A stretch of DNA of 13,209 bases from Acidimicrobiaceae bacterium (GCA_003541675.1 DPMC01000054.1:1-13209), one strand, 5' to 3'. Positions 6,713 to 13,209 are shown, counted from the stretch's first letter. Numbers and translations are program-made. The notes: generated by a model not told the origin, from the letters alone.

Positions 6713-7381
6713 ATGTCGAAACCCGAGCCACAGCTCTCCGAGGAACGTTCCGAGGAGGTGCGGCGCGCCATCGAGGCGATCCTGATGGTGGCCACCGATC
6801 CGGTGCCGGCCAACCTGCTGGCCCAGCTGCTGGAGGTCTCGACCAGGATCGTCGAAGCTGAATGCGAGGCGTTGGCCGAGGAATTCGAGGCCGAGGGGCG
6901 GGGATTTGTCGTGTCCCGGGTGGGTGGCGGTTACCGGTTCCAGAGCCACCCGGATCAGGCGCCGTGGGTGGAGCGGTTTGTCCTGGAGGGCCAGAACAGT
7001 CGGCTGACGGCGGCCGCCCTCGAGACGATGGCCATTGTCGCCTACAAGCAGCCGGTGTCGCGGGCCCAGGTTTCGGCCATCCGTGGTGTGGACGTCGACG
7101 GCGTGATGCGGACACTGCAGCAACGGGGCTACATCGATGAGATCTCACGGGACCCGGGTCCTGGAAACGCCGTGCTGTTCGGCACCACCAGAGAGTTCCT
7201 GGAGCGGATGGGCATCGATACTGTCGACGACCTGCCGCCCCTGGGGGAGTTCGTCCCCGGTCCCGAGGTGGTCGAAGCGCTCGAACGTGGACTGCGTTCC
7301 GATCCAGCGTTGGAGACCCCCCAGCCTTCACTCGATGGGGGCCCTTCTGATGGGTCCGCGTCGGCGCCGCCGGAGGGCTGA
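6713..7381 (+). CDS. scpB: Segregation and condensation protein B
   Basis: ScpB forms a dimer that binds the ScpA kleisin in the SMC-ScpAB condensin. From ATG 6713 the product is 222 aa and consists of two winged-helix domains. The first covers about residues 10-85 (EEVRRAIEAILMVATDPVP, then GRGFVVSRVGGGYRF). The second covers about 95-180 and shows the family hallmark ALETMAIVAYKQPVSRAQV followed by IRGVDVDGV and VLFGTTREFLERMG. It ends in a disordered Pro/Ser/Gly-rich tail. The frame opens further upstream at an ATG at 6647, but that region overlaps scpA and is not conserved. ATG 6713 has GAGGG at 6703-6707, five bases away and overlapping the scpA stop. It is co-transcribed with scpA and the pseudouridine synthase. 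Confidence 0.96.
   Translation: MSKPEPQLSEERSEEVRRAIEAILMVATDPVPANLLAQLLEVSTRIVEAECEALAEEFEAEGRGFVVSRVGGGYRFQSHPDQAPWVERFVLEGQNSRLTAAALETMAIVAYKQPVSRAQVSAIRGVDVDGVMRTLQQRGYIDEISRDPGPGNAVLFGTTREFLERMGIDTVDDLPPLGEFVPGPEVVEALERGLRSDPALETPQPSLDGGPSDGSASAPPEG
7372..7377 (+). promoter_or_regulatory. Shine-Dalgarno GGAGGG for the pseudouridine synthase
   Basis: GGAGGG lies inside the last codons of scpB, 7 bases before GTG 7385. This decides the GTG start and shows that an internal operon gene uses a normal ribosome-binding site, unlike the leaderless-looking operon heads. Confidence 0.7.
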
Positions 7382-7384
7382 ACG

Positions 7385-8167
7385 GTGGCCGGGTCGGCCT
7401 CTGCTCCGACCTCTGGCGAGGACGGGAGTGACCGACATGAGGGCGAGCGTCTCCAGAAGGTGCTGGCCCGTGTCGGCGTAGGTAGCCGCCGGACGTGCGA
7501 GGACCTCATCGCCGCCGGGAGGATCACCGTGGATGGTGTGGTGGCGACCCTGGGACGTCGGGTCGACCCGGAGACAGCCCTCATCGAGGTAGACGGCGCA
7601 CCGATTGGTGTCCGCCCCGGTCTCGTCCACTACCTCCTGAACAAGCCCGCCGGGGTGGTGACCACGGCTGATGACCCGCAGGGGCGACCCACCGTCGTCG
7701 GGCTGGTGCCCGACGAACCCCGGGTGTTTCCGGTCGGGCGCCTCGACGCCGATACCGAGGGGCTTCTCCTCCTGACCAATGACGGTGAGCTCACACATCG
7801 GCTCACACACCCGTCGTACGGCGTGGAAAAGGAGTACGTAGTCGAGGTTCAGGGCGTACCGACGAGAGCCGTGCTCCGTCGCCTGCGTGAGGGAATCGAC
7901 CTGGAGGATGGGCTGACTGCTCCGGCCCGAGCCGCGTTGCTCGATGCGTCGCTGGTGAGGCTCACCATTCACGAGGGCCGCAACCGTCAGGTGCGACGGA
8001 TGTGCGAAGCGGTTGGACATCCGGTGCTCCGGCTCGTCCGGACCCGTATTGGTCCGATTGCCGACCGGTCATTGGCGCCGGGGGCATGGCGGCCGTTGAC
8101 GGGCGACGAGATCCGGGCCCTCGGGGTGGCGGTGGCGACCGATCCTGAGGTGTCACCGCAGAACTGA
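7385..8167 (+). CDS. rRNA pseudouridine synthase, RsuA/RluB/RluE/RluF family
   Basis: Enzymes of this family convert specific uridines in rRNA to pseudouridine. Here the target is most likely 23S rRNA (RluB-like), but RsuA-like 16S specificity cannot be excluded from sequence alone. The product is 260 aa. After about 20 disordered residues comes an S4 RNA-binding domain (about 22-68, ERLQKVLARVGVGSRR then AGRITVDG). The catalytic domain contains GRLDADTEGLLLLTNDG with catalytic Asp121, followed by THPSYGVEKEY and the C-terminal motif HEGRNRQVRRMCEAVGHPV. GTG 7385 follows the scpB stop by three bases and has a strong GGAGGG. scpA-scpB-pseudouridine synthase order is conserved across actinobacteria and firmicutes. 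The gene appears complete. Confidence 0.94.
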   Translation: MAGSASAPTSGEDGSDRHEGERLQKVLARVGVGSRRTCEDLIAAGRITVDGVVATLGRRVDPETALIEVDGAPIGVRPGLVHYLLNKPAGVVTTADDPQGRPTVVGLVPDEPRVFPVGRLDADTEGLLLLTNDGELTHRLTHPSYGVEKEYVVEVQGVPTRAVLRRLREGIDLEDGLTAPARAALLDASLVRLTIHEGRNRQVRRMCEAVGHPVLRLVRTRIGPIADRSLAPGAWRPLTGDEIRALGVAVATDPEVSPQN

Positions 8168-8197
8168 ATCCTCTCCGAGGGCTGACATCGGCCCCGG

Positions 8198-8203
8198 TAG
8201 CAT
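8198..8203 (+). promoter_or_regulatory. -10 box TAGCAT of a likely leaderless tyrA promoter
   Basis: TAGCAT ends 8 bases before ATG 8212, within the 44-base gap after the pseudouridine synthase stop. The intervening CGGCGTCC has no Shine-Dalgarno. It would separate the scpA-scpB unit from the tyrA-aroA-cmk-plsC unit, although read-through from upstream is still possible because no terminator is visible. Confidence 0.55.
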
Positions 8204-8211
8204 CGGCGTCC

Positions 8212-9300
8212 ATGGCGGCTCCCGATCCTGCAACTGGTACGTCCGGTCGTGCCACGGTCGTGGGTATCGGCCTCATCGGGGGATCGATCGGCATGGCCCT
8301 ACGGGCCCGGGGGTGGCACGTCTCGGGCGTGGACCTCGACGAGGCGACATTGGCCGCCGCTGTGGACATGGGTGCGTTGGATCGGGTCGGCTGGGACGTC
8401 GACGCTGAGGTGACCTTCGTGGCCACCCCTGTCGGTCAGCTGGCCACCGCGGTGACCGAGGCCCTCGCCGTCGCTCCCACCGGTCTGGTGACCGACGTGG
8501 GCAGCGTGAAGGCACCTGTAGTCGACGCGGTAGCCGACGCTCGCTACATCGGCGGCCACCCGATGGCTGGCTCCGAGCAGGAGGGCGTCGACGGCGCCGA
8601 CCCCGAGATGTTCGTGAATGCCACCTGGGTGCTGACCCCGACCGCGGCGACCGACGGAGACGCCCTGGCACGGGTCCGGTCCGTGGTCGCGTCGTTAGGC
8701 GCCGAGATCATCACCCTGCCGCCCGATCGGCACGACTCGCTGGTGGCCATCGTGTCCCACGTGCCCCACCTCACGGCCGCCGCGTTGATGGGCATCGCCT
8801 CGGCTAGATCGACTGAGCACGCCGCCGTGCTGCGTCTGGCCGCTGGGGGATTTCGGGACATGACCCGCGTGGCCGCCGGGCATCCGGGCATCTGGCCCGA
8901 TATCTGCAGTGAGAACGCCACGGCCATCGACGAGGTGCTGTCGGACCTGATCGCCGGACTGGAAGCCGTTCGTAACGAGGTGGTTGACGGTGATCGTCTC
9001 GGCCTGCTGCAACGGCTGGAGACCGCCCGGACGGCCCGAATCAGCCTCCCGACCGGGGCACCCCGTCCGTCCGAACTGGTGGAGGTCCGTGTACCGGTGC
9101 TCGACCAGCCGGGAGAGCTGGCGTCGCTCACGTTGTTGGCCACCGACCTCGACGTGAACATCTACGACCTTGAGATCGCCCACTCGGCCGAGGGCGACCG
9201 TGGCGTGGTCCTCCTGATCGTTGAGGCAACCCAGTCTGAACGGTTGTGCGGTGGCCTGATGGCCAAGGGGTACCGACCAACTACGGCCCCCCTGGCATGA
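8212..9300 (+). CDS. tyrA: Prephenate dehydrogenase with C-terminal ACT domain
   Basis: TyrA oxidatively decarboxylates prephenate to 4-hydroxyphenylpyruvate in tyrosine synthesis. The product is 362 aa. A Rossmann domain starts with GIGLIGGSIG at 18-27. Asp41 at the end of the second strand suggests NAD+ rather than NADP+. The catalytic region has GGHPMAGSE (His116) and SHVPH (182-186). The C-terminal residues from about 289 form an ACT domain (VRVPVLDQPGELASL, then VNIYDLEIAHS), so feedback control by an aromatic amino acid, probably tyrosine, is likely. No chorismate mutase domain is present. The alternative reading as arogenate dehydrogenase cannot be ruled out. The stop overlaps an in-frame ATG of aroA (ATGA at 9297-9300), placing two aromatic-pathway genes in one translational unit. 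Confidence 0.94.
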   Translation: MAAPDPATGTSGRATVVGIGLIGGSIGMALRARGWHVSGVDLDEATLAAAVDMGALDRVGWDVDAEVTFVATPVGQLATAVTEALAVAPTGLVTDVGSVKAPVVDAVADARYIGGHPMAGSEQEGVDGADPEMFVNATWVLTPTAATDGDALARVRSVVASLGAEIITLPPDRHDSLVAIVSHVPHLTAAALMGIASARSTEHAAVLRLAAGGFRDMTRVAAGHPGIWPDICSENATAIDEVLSDLIAGLEAVRNEVVDGDRLGLLQRLETARTARISLPTGAPRPSELVEVRVPVLDQPGELASLTLLATDLDVNIYDLEIAHSAEGDRGVVLLIVEATQSERLCGGLMAKGYRPTTAPLA

Positions 9301-9332
9301 ATGCCCCTACGGGTGGCGGCGCCACCATGGTG

Positions 9333-9338
9333 GGAGGT
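9333..9338 (+). promoter_or_regulatory. Shine-Dalgarno GGAGGT inside the annotated aroA 5' region
   Basis: GGAGGT (GGGAGGT from 9332) fully matches the core anti-Shine-Dalgarno. It lies 9 bases before ATG 9348 and only 3 before ATG 9342, so it points to 9348 as an aroA start rather than the ATGA-overlap codon at 9297. Confidence 0.6.
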
Positions 9339-9347
9339 CCAATGATC

Positions 9348-10646
9348 ATGGAGCCCGGAGGCCCGCTCCGGGGGCGAACCCGGGTGCCGGGCGACAAGTC
9401 CATCTCCCACCGGGTGCTGATGTTGGCAGCCCTGGCCGATGGGGAGTCGACCATCCATGGCCTCAGTGATGGCGGTGACGTTGCCTGCACACGGGCCATT
9501 GTCGAAGCCCTCGGTGCCCGGGTCGACGTCGAGGAGGATCCGGACGGACGTCAGGTCCTTCGTATCGGTGGCGGCAGGCTCGGTCCCGCTCAGAGCGACC
9601 TTGACGTGGGCAACTCCGGGACAGGCATGCGCCTGTTGGCCGGAATGCTGGCCGGGTTGGGGTTTGCGTCGACGCTGGATGGCGATGCGTCGATCCGACG
9701 GCGACCCATGGACCGGGTGCTGGAGCCGTTGCGGGCCATGGGGGCGTCGGTGACCGGGAGTGGGGACGGGTGTGCTCTCGCACCGTTGGTCATTGACGGG
9801 GGAGGCCTGAGGGGCATTGAGTACCGGTTGCCGATGGCCAGCGCCCAGGTGAAGGGATGCGTACTGTTCGCCGGCCTGTCCGCCGATGGGCCGACCACTG
9901 TGATCGAGGATCAACCAAGTCGTGCCCACACCGAGGAGCTCATGGCGGCGACGGGCATCGACGTCGAGCGGACCCACGACAATGGGCTTGACCGGGTCAC
10001 CGTGTTACCGGGTCGGCCGACCCCCTTCGTCCATGATGTGGCCGGCGATCCCTCTCAGGCCGCCTTCTGGGCCGTCGGGGCGTCGATCCTCCCTGGGTCC
10101 GAGGTGGTCATCGAGAACGTATACGCCGGTCCGGCTCGGTCGGGCTTCGCGGCGGTGCTGGCCCGTATGGGTGCTGATCTGTTCCATGATCCGGTGACCA
10201 GCGACCTGACGGTGCGTGCTCCATCGGGTGGCGTGCTCTCGGCTACAACGGTGCGGGCTGATGAGGTGCCCGGACTGGTCGACGAGGTTCCGGTGCTGGC
10301 TGTGGCGGCGGCGTGCGCCGACGGCGAGACAGTGTTCGAGGGGGTAGGCGAGCTACGGGTCAAAGAGAGCGACCGTCTGGCCACTGTCGAATCCGAGTTG
10401 GGCCGGATGGGTGTTGATGTCCGGGCTGAGGGTGACCGCCTGATGGTTCGTGGGCGAGCTGGTGGCCAGCTACGAGGCACTTCGGTGGACGCCCATAATG
10501 ACCACCGGATCGCCATGGCGTGTGCGGTGGCCGCCCTGGTGGCTGATGGGTCGACCACCATTGACGGCTGGGGCGCCGTGGCCACCAGTTATCCGACGTT
10601 CTCCGACCACCGGGTCGCCCTGTTGGCCGGCGGGATCGGGGCCTGA
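9348..10646 (+). CDS. aroA: 3-phosphoshikimate 1-carboxyvinyltransferase (EPSP synthase)
   Basis: AroA transfers enolpyruvate from PEP to shikimate-3-phosphate, the sixth step of the shikimate pathway. From ATG 9348 the product is 432 aa, the family length. Visible motifs are VPGDKSISHR (Lys17), GNSGTGMRLL at 88-97 and RRRPMDRVLEPL. These are followed by LPMASAQVKGC, GDPSQAAFWA, VDEVPVLAVA with general base Asp312, LRVKESDR (Lys339, Glu340) and HNDHRIAMA (384-387). The Gly corresponding to E. coli Gly96 is kept (Gly91), while the E. coli Pro101 position is Leu96, as in Bacillus-type enzymes. ATG 9297, overlapping the tyrA stop, would add 17 non-conserved residues. 9348 is preferred for its Shine-Dalgarno and because the conserved family start (PLRGRTRVPGDKS) follows at once. 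cmk follows after 4 bases, matching the widespread aroA-cmk pairing. Confidence 0.96.
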   Translation: MEPGGPLRGRTRVPGDKSISHRVLMLAALADGESTIHGLSDGGDVACTRAIVEALGARVDVEEDPDGRQVLRIGGGRLGPAQSDLDVGNSGTGMRLLAGMLAGLGFASTLDGDASIRRRPMDRVLEPLRAMGASVTGSGDGCALAPLVIDGGGLRGIEYRLPMASAQVKGCVLFAGLSADGPTTVIEDQPSRAHTEELMAATGIDVERTHDNGLDRVTVLPGRPTPFVHDVAGDPSQAAFWAVGASILPGSEVVIENVYAGPARSGFAAVLARMGADLFHDPVTSDLTVRAPSGGVLSATTVRADEVPGLVDEVPVLAVAAACADGETVFEGVGELRVKESDRLATVESELGRMGVDVRAEGDRLMVRGRAGGQLRGTSVDAHNDHRIAMACAVAALVADGSTTIDGWGAVATSYPTFSDHRVALLAGGIGA

Positions 10647-10650
10647 ACCG

Positions 10651-11301
10651 GTGGCCGGGTCCGGGGTACCTCGGGTGATCGCCATCGACGGTCCGGCGGG
10701 GTCCGGGAAGTCCACCGTGGCCCGAGCCGTGGCAGATCGGCTCGGCCTCCATTACCTGGACACCGGGGCCATGTACCGAGGTGTGGCCCACGCCGTGCTC
10801 CGAGCAGGGATCGACCCGACCGATGCCGGTCAGGTGGCCGACGTGGCCCGGAACGTGACACTCGCTGTGACCCGGTCCCACTGCACGGTCGACGGTGAGG
10901 ATGCGTCGACGGCGATTCGGGGCCCGGAGGTGACCGGAGCGGTGAGCGCCGTGGCCGCCAATCCCGAGGTTCGTCTTGAGATGGTGGCCCGCCAACGGGC
11001 CTGGGTGCTCGAACGGGGCGGAGGGGTAATGGAGGGGCGTGACATCGGTTCGGTGGTGTTTCCGGACGCCGAGTTGAAGGTGTACCTGACCGCCTCGCCG
11101 GAGGTTCGGGCTCGCCGCCGCGCTGCTGAGGACCCGGGCGTCAATGTCGACTCGGTGGCAGCCGATATCCGGCGCCGCGACGAAGCGGATTCCAGCCGGG
11201 ATGCCAGTCCGCTGGTTACCGCCGACGGAGCCCGGGTCCTGGACACCTCGGAACTGACGGTGGACGGCGCTGTGGACGCCATCGTCGAGATGCTCCGGTG
11301 A
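10651..11301 (+). CDS. cmk: (d)CMP kinase
   Basis: Cmk phosphorylates CMP and dCMP to their diphosphates using ATP, recycling nucleotides from RNA and lipid turnover. From GTG 10651 the product is 216 aa, near the usual 220-230. The P-loop GPAGSGKST is at 14-22, followed by LDTGAMYRG in the CMP-binding region, GRDIGSVVFPDAELKVYL with Arg130-Asp131, and the lid-region RRDEADSSRDASPL from about 175. GTG 10651 lies 4 bases after the aroA stop. GTG 10675, just before the IAIDG strand, is the other possibility, and neither has a strong ribosome-binding site. Frame open upstream of 10651 is inside aroA and not homologous. Its stop overlaps the plsC start as GTGA. It links back functionally to pyrG earlier in the window, through cytidine nucleotide supply. 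Confidence 0.95.
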   Translation: MAGSGVPRVIAIDGPAGSGKSTVARAVADRLGLHYLDTGAMYRGVAHAVLRAGIDPTDAGQVADVARNVTLAVTRSHCTVDGEDASTAIRGPEVTGAVSAVAANPEVRLEMVARQRAWVLERGGGVMEGRDIGSVVFPDAELKVYLTASPEVRARRRAAEDPGVNVDSVAADIRRRDEADSSRDASPLVTADGARVLDTSELTVDGAVDAIVEMLR

Positions 11302-12092
11302 CCGACCAGTCAGGAGACCCGACGGGAAATCCGACCGGTGAGACGGGGAACTCCGACCTCGGCCGGAAGATGTCGTTGGTTGACGGCGTGGCCTACCGGG
11401 TCTGCTGGTCAGCTCTCTGGTTGCTGTGCAAGGTCTGGTTCCGGTTCCGGGTGGTTGGTAAGGCGAACCTGCCATCCGAGGAGGCGTACATCCTCACTCC
11501 GGTCCACCGGTCGTACCTCGATACGCCGGTCGGCGGGATGGTGACGGCCCGGCGACAGCGATTCCTAGGCAAGGAGTCGTTGTGGCGGAACCGGTTCGCC
11601 GGCCGTTTCCTGACCATTGTCGGGGGCTTCCCGGTCGAGCGGGGCACAGCGGACCGGGCCGCTCTGCGTGCGTGTCAGGAAGTCCTCGAGCGAGGTGAAC
11701 CCATGGTGATGTTCCCCGAGGGGACGCGCCAGCACGGCCCGGTGGTGAGGGCCGACCTCATGCGCGCCGGACCGGCCTTCGTGGCCGTCCGGGCTGGGGT
11801 GCCCCTCGTGCCCATGGGAATCGCCGGCACCGACTACGCCATGCCGGGTGGGTCGCCGATGGTCCGACCGGTCAGAGTGGTGATGGTGGTTGGAGAGCCG
11901 ATCCGTCCACCGGTCGTCGAAGGTCGGGTGCCACGACGTGCGGTGGCCGATCTGACGGAGGAACTACGAGTCGGGATGCAGGCCTGCTTCGACGAGGCCC
12001 AGCGTCTGGCTGGTCGCCCGGCGCTCCCCGACCCCGATCCGCCCGGGGGGCCCGTCTCGGAGGGCCCTGGATCGGAAGAGCCCGTCAGCTGA
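11298..12092 (+). CDS. plsC: 1-acyl-glycerol-3-phosphate acyltransferase family protein (PlsC-like)
   Basis: Enzymes of this family acylate lysophosphatidic acid to phosphatidic acid at the inner face of the membrane. The product is 264 aa. The acceptor/catalytic motif HRSYLD (H-x4-D, His70 and Asp75) and the second motif FPEGTR (139-144) are intact, with VPLVPMGIAGTD further on. A hydrophobic stretch at about 31-48 (VAYRVCWSALWLLCKVWF) probably anchors it in the membrane. The N-terminus has PTG repeats of low complexity, and the last 25 residues are Pro/Gly/Ser/Glu-rich. GTG 11298 overlaps the cmk stop by four bases. ATG 11370 (residue 25, MSLVDGVAYR) is a reasonable shorter start where conservation is expected to begin. 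Acyl-donor and acceptor specificity cannot be read. plsC after cmk is a common actinobacterial order. Confidence 0.88.
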   Translation: MTDQSGDPTGNPTGETGNSDLGRKMSLVDGVAYRVCWSALWLLCKVWFRFRVVGKANLPSEEAYILTPVHRSYLDTPVGGMVTARRQRFLGKESLWRNRFAGRFLTIVGGFPVERGTADRAALRACQEVLERGEPMVMFPEGTRQHGPVVRADLMRAGPAFVAVRAGVPLVPMGIAGTDYAMPGGSPMVRPVRVVMVVGEPIRPPVVEGRVPRRAVADLTEELRVGMQACFDEAQRLAGRPALPDPDPPGGPVSEGPGSEEPVS

Positions 12093-12093
12093 C
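12084..12093. repeat. Perfect 10-bp palindrome shared by the plsC and ispH stop codons
   Basis: GTCAGCTGAC is identical on both strands. Read forward it gives the Val-Ser-stop end of plsC; read backward it gives the Val-Ser-stop end of ispH. Both proteins in fact end Pro-Val-Ser. There is no T-run, so it is not a classical terminator, although a short bidirectional end structure is possible. Confidence 0.6.
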
Positions 12094-13164
12094 CGGTCGG
12101 AGCCGATCCAGAGCGGCCAACGCGTCCGACGCATCGATCACCCGGTCGTCGAGGTGAACAGTCGGCGCCGGTGCGGAGAAGCCCACGGCGGCGAACCCCC
12201 GTACCGCATGGAGGAGGTCCCGCAGGTTGCGGGGTGGGGGGAAGTATTCGTCCTCGTCGGTATGGCGTACCGTCTCGACGCCGCTGGTCGGGGCCAACGA
12301 ACGGATCACTTCGTCGACCACCTCTTCAGGCGCTGATGCCCCGGCGGTCACCCCGACAGTGCCGGAGAGGTCATCGGGAAGCTCCTCGGCCCGATTGATC
12401 CACACCACGCGGGGACAGCCGGCCTCGGTGGCCAGTTGGACGAGCGCACGGGTGTTGGAGCTGTTGGTTGAGCCGATCACCACGACGGCGTCGCACCGGT
12501 CCACGAGCTCGAGGAGGGCGCCCTGGCGATTGGTGGTGGCGAAGCAGAGGTCGCTGCGGCCCGGTGACCAGAGGTCCGGCCAGCGATCGGTCGCGGCATC
12601 GACCACACCGCCCCAGTCCCGATGGCTGAGGGTGGTCTGGGCGAGGATGGCCACATCGTCGCCCAGGTCGGGGAGCGCCTGTACCTCGTCGGGGTGCTCA
12701 ACACGGTGGATGGCTTCGGGAGCCACCGCGATGGTGCCCTCGGCCTCCTCGTGGCCGGCGTGACCTACATACACGATGTGGAAGCCCTTTCGGGCCCGGA
12801 CCTTCACCTCGTGGTGGACCTTGGTGACCAATGGACAGACGGCGTCAACGGTGTAGCCACCAACCTCCTGGGCCCGGCGGACGACCTCAGGAGCCGAACC
12901 GTGGGCCGACAACATCACTGGCGCACCGGCGGGAACGTCGCCGATGTCGTCGACGAACACAACGCCGAGGGCTTCGAAGCGTTCCACCACCAGCTTGTTG
13001 TGGACGATCTCGTGGTAGCAGTAGACGGATTCGTCGAAGGCCCGGACCATCCAGGTCAGCGCCTTGATGGCCATCTCCACGCCGGCGCAGAAGCCTCGCG
13101 GCTCGGCCAGCAGCACCCGCTCCACCTGATGGTCGACACCGGGTGTCTCAGCGGCAGGAGTCAC
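12085..13164 (-). CDS. ispH: 4-hydroxy-3-methylbut-2-enyl diphosphate reductase
   Basis: IspH is a [4Fe-4S] enzyme that reduces HMBPP to IPP and DMAPP, the last step of the MEP isoprenoid pathway. The product is 359 aa. The three cluster cysteines are in place: Cys26 (PRGFCAGV), Cys110 (DAVCPLVTK) and Cys207 (DLCFATTNRQ). Substrate residues are also present: HEIVHN (His55), SAHG (His88), GHEEAEGT (His138, Glu140), QTTLS, GSTNSSNT (232-238) and TAGAS (Ser277). The family normally ends shortly after the YFPPPRNLR segment (307-315), whereas here about 44 more residues follow. GTG 13164 is supported by TAGGGT 7 bases upstream. Its stop lies inside the plsC coding region, giving an 8-base convergent overlap. 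Downstream use of IPP, such as in menaquinone or lipid carriers, is not encoded nearby. Confidence 0.97.
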   Translation of the reverse strand: MTPAAETPGVDHQVERVLLAEPRGFCAGVEMAIKALTWMVRAFDESVYCYHEIVHNKLVVERFEALGVVFVDDIGDVPAGAPVMLSAHGSAPEVVRRAQEVGGYTVDAVCPLVTKVHHEVKVRARKGFHIVYVGHAGHEEAEGTIAVAPEAIHRVEHPDEVQALPDLGDDVAILAQTTLSHRDWGGVVDAATDRWPDLWSPGRSDLCFATTNRQGALLELVDRCDAVVVIGSTNSSNTRALVQLATEAGCPRVVWINRAEELPDDLSGTVGVTAGASAPEEVVDEVIRSLAPTSGVETVRHTDEDEYFPPPRNLRDLLHAVRGFAAVGFSAPAPTVHLDDRVIDASDALAALDRLRPVS

Positions 13165-13171
13165 GCCGGCG

Positions 13172-13177
13172 ACCCTA
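13172..13177 (-). promoter_or_regulatory. -10 box TAGGGT of a likely leaderless ispH promoter
   Basis: On the minus strand TAGGGT ends 7 bases before the ispH GTG, with CGCCGGC between. Hexamer, spacing and GTG start match scpA exactly. No Shine-Dalgarno is present and no -35 is evident in the short remaining sequence. Confidence 0.6.
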
Positions 13178-13200
13178 CCGGTGGCCGGGTTGTTGCTGGG

Positions 13201-13206
13201 TAGCCT
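13201..13206 (+). promoter_or_regulatory. Possible -10 box TAGCCT of a divergent gene beyond the window
   Basis: TAGCCT on the plus strand lies 23 bases from the ispH box, three bases before the window ends. By the 7-8 base rule seen at five other genes, a start codon would be expected at about 13214 or 13215. The gene itself is not visible. Confidence 0.35.
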
Positions 13207-13209
13207 TGC

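Noticed and set aside
8182..8187. CTGACA as a -35 element for tyrA
   Set aside because: It is only 10 bases from the TAGCAT box, too close for the usual 16-18 base spacer, and the other four promoters have no matching element.
12622..13203. 193-aa plus-strand frame opposite ispH
   Set aside because: It is antisense to IspH cysteine motifs that are clearly real, and has no domain of its own.
1..13209. tRNA or rRNA genes, CRISPR arrays, insertion sequences, integrase attachment sites
   Set aside because: No cloverleaf-like sequence, spaced direct repeats, transposase motifs or flanking duplications were seen. Nearly all bases are accounted for by core genes.

Overview
The window is a gene-dense, high-GC stretch of bacterial chromosome holding housekeeping genes. 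Family assignments and gene order point to an actinobacterium. The nadK-recN-pyrG-Nudix block, followed by scpA-scpB-pseudouridine synthase and then cmk, follows the order I remember from Mycobacterium tuberculosis (roughly Rv1695 to Rv1712). Adding tyrA, aroA and plsC around cmk resembles other high-GC actinobacteria. An Acidimicrobiia-like member is my best guess, but this is inference. There are no mobile elements, CRISPR arrays, tRNA or rRNA genes, and no gene-free stretch longer than about 150 bases.

Layout: (1) 2-2001, the 3' end of nadK (NAD kinase), then recN (DNA repair). (2) 2093-4828, pyrG (CTP synthase), a Nudix hydrolase and an HD-domain protein, linked by overlapping ends. (3) 4867-5847 on the minus strand, trpS (tryptophanyl-tRNA synthetase), convergent with the HD gene and divergent from scpA. 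(4) 5931-8167, scpA-scpB-rluB, the condensin partner subunits and a pseudouridine synthase. (5) 8212-12092, tyrA-aroA-cmk-plsC, which covers tyrosine/shikimate synthesis, CMP phosphorylation and phospholipid acylation. (6) 12085-13164 on the minus strand, ispH (isoprenoid precursor synthesis), whose 3' end overlaps plsC by 8 bases.

The best non-gene signal is regulatory. A TANNNT hexamer, mostly TAGNNT, lies exactly 7 or 8 bases before the start codon of pyrG, trpS, scpA, tyrA and ispH. These are the genes that head a transcription unit by layout. None of the internal genes has it at that position. This fits sigma-70-type -10 boxes driving leaderless mRNAs. The internal genes instead use stop-start overlaps or Shine-Dalgarno sequences. 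The last nine bases of the window carry another TAGNNT on the plus strand, which predicts a divergent gene starting just beyond the edge.

I found no convincing undescribed system. The findings are leaderless promoter architecture, start-site questions, convergent-end palindromes and small family-level oddities.
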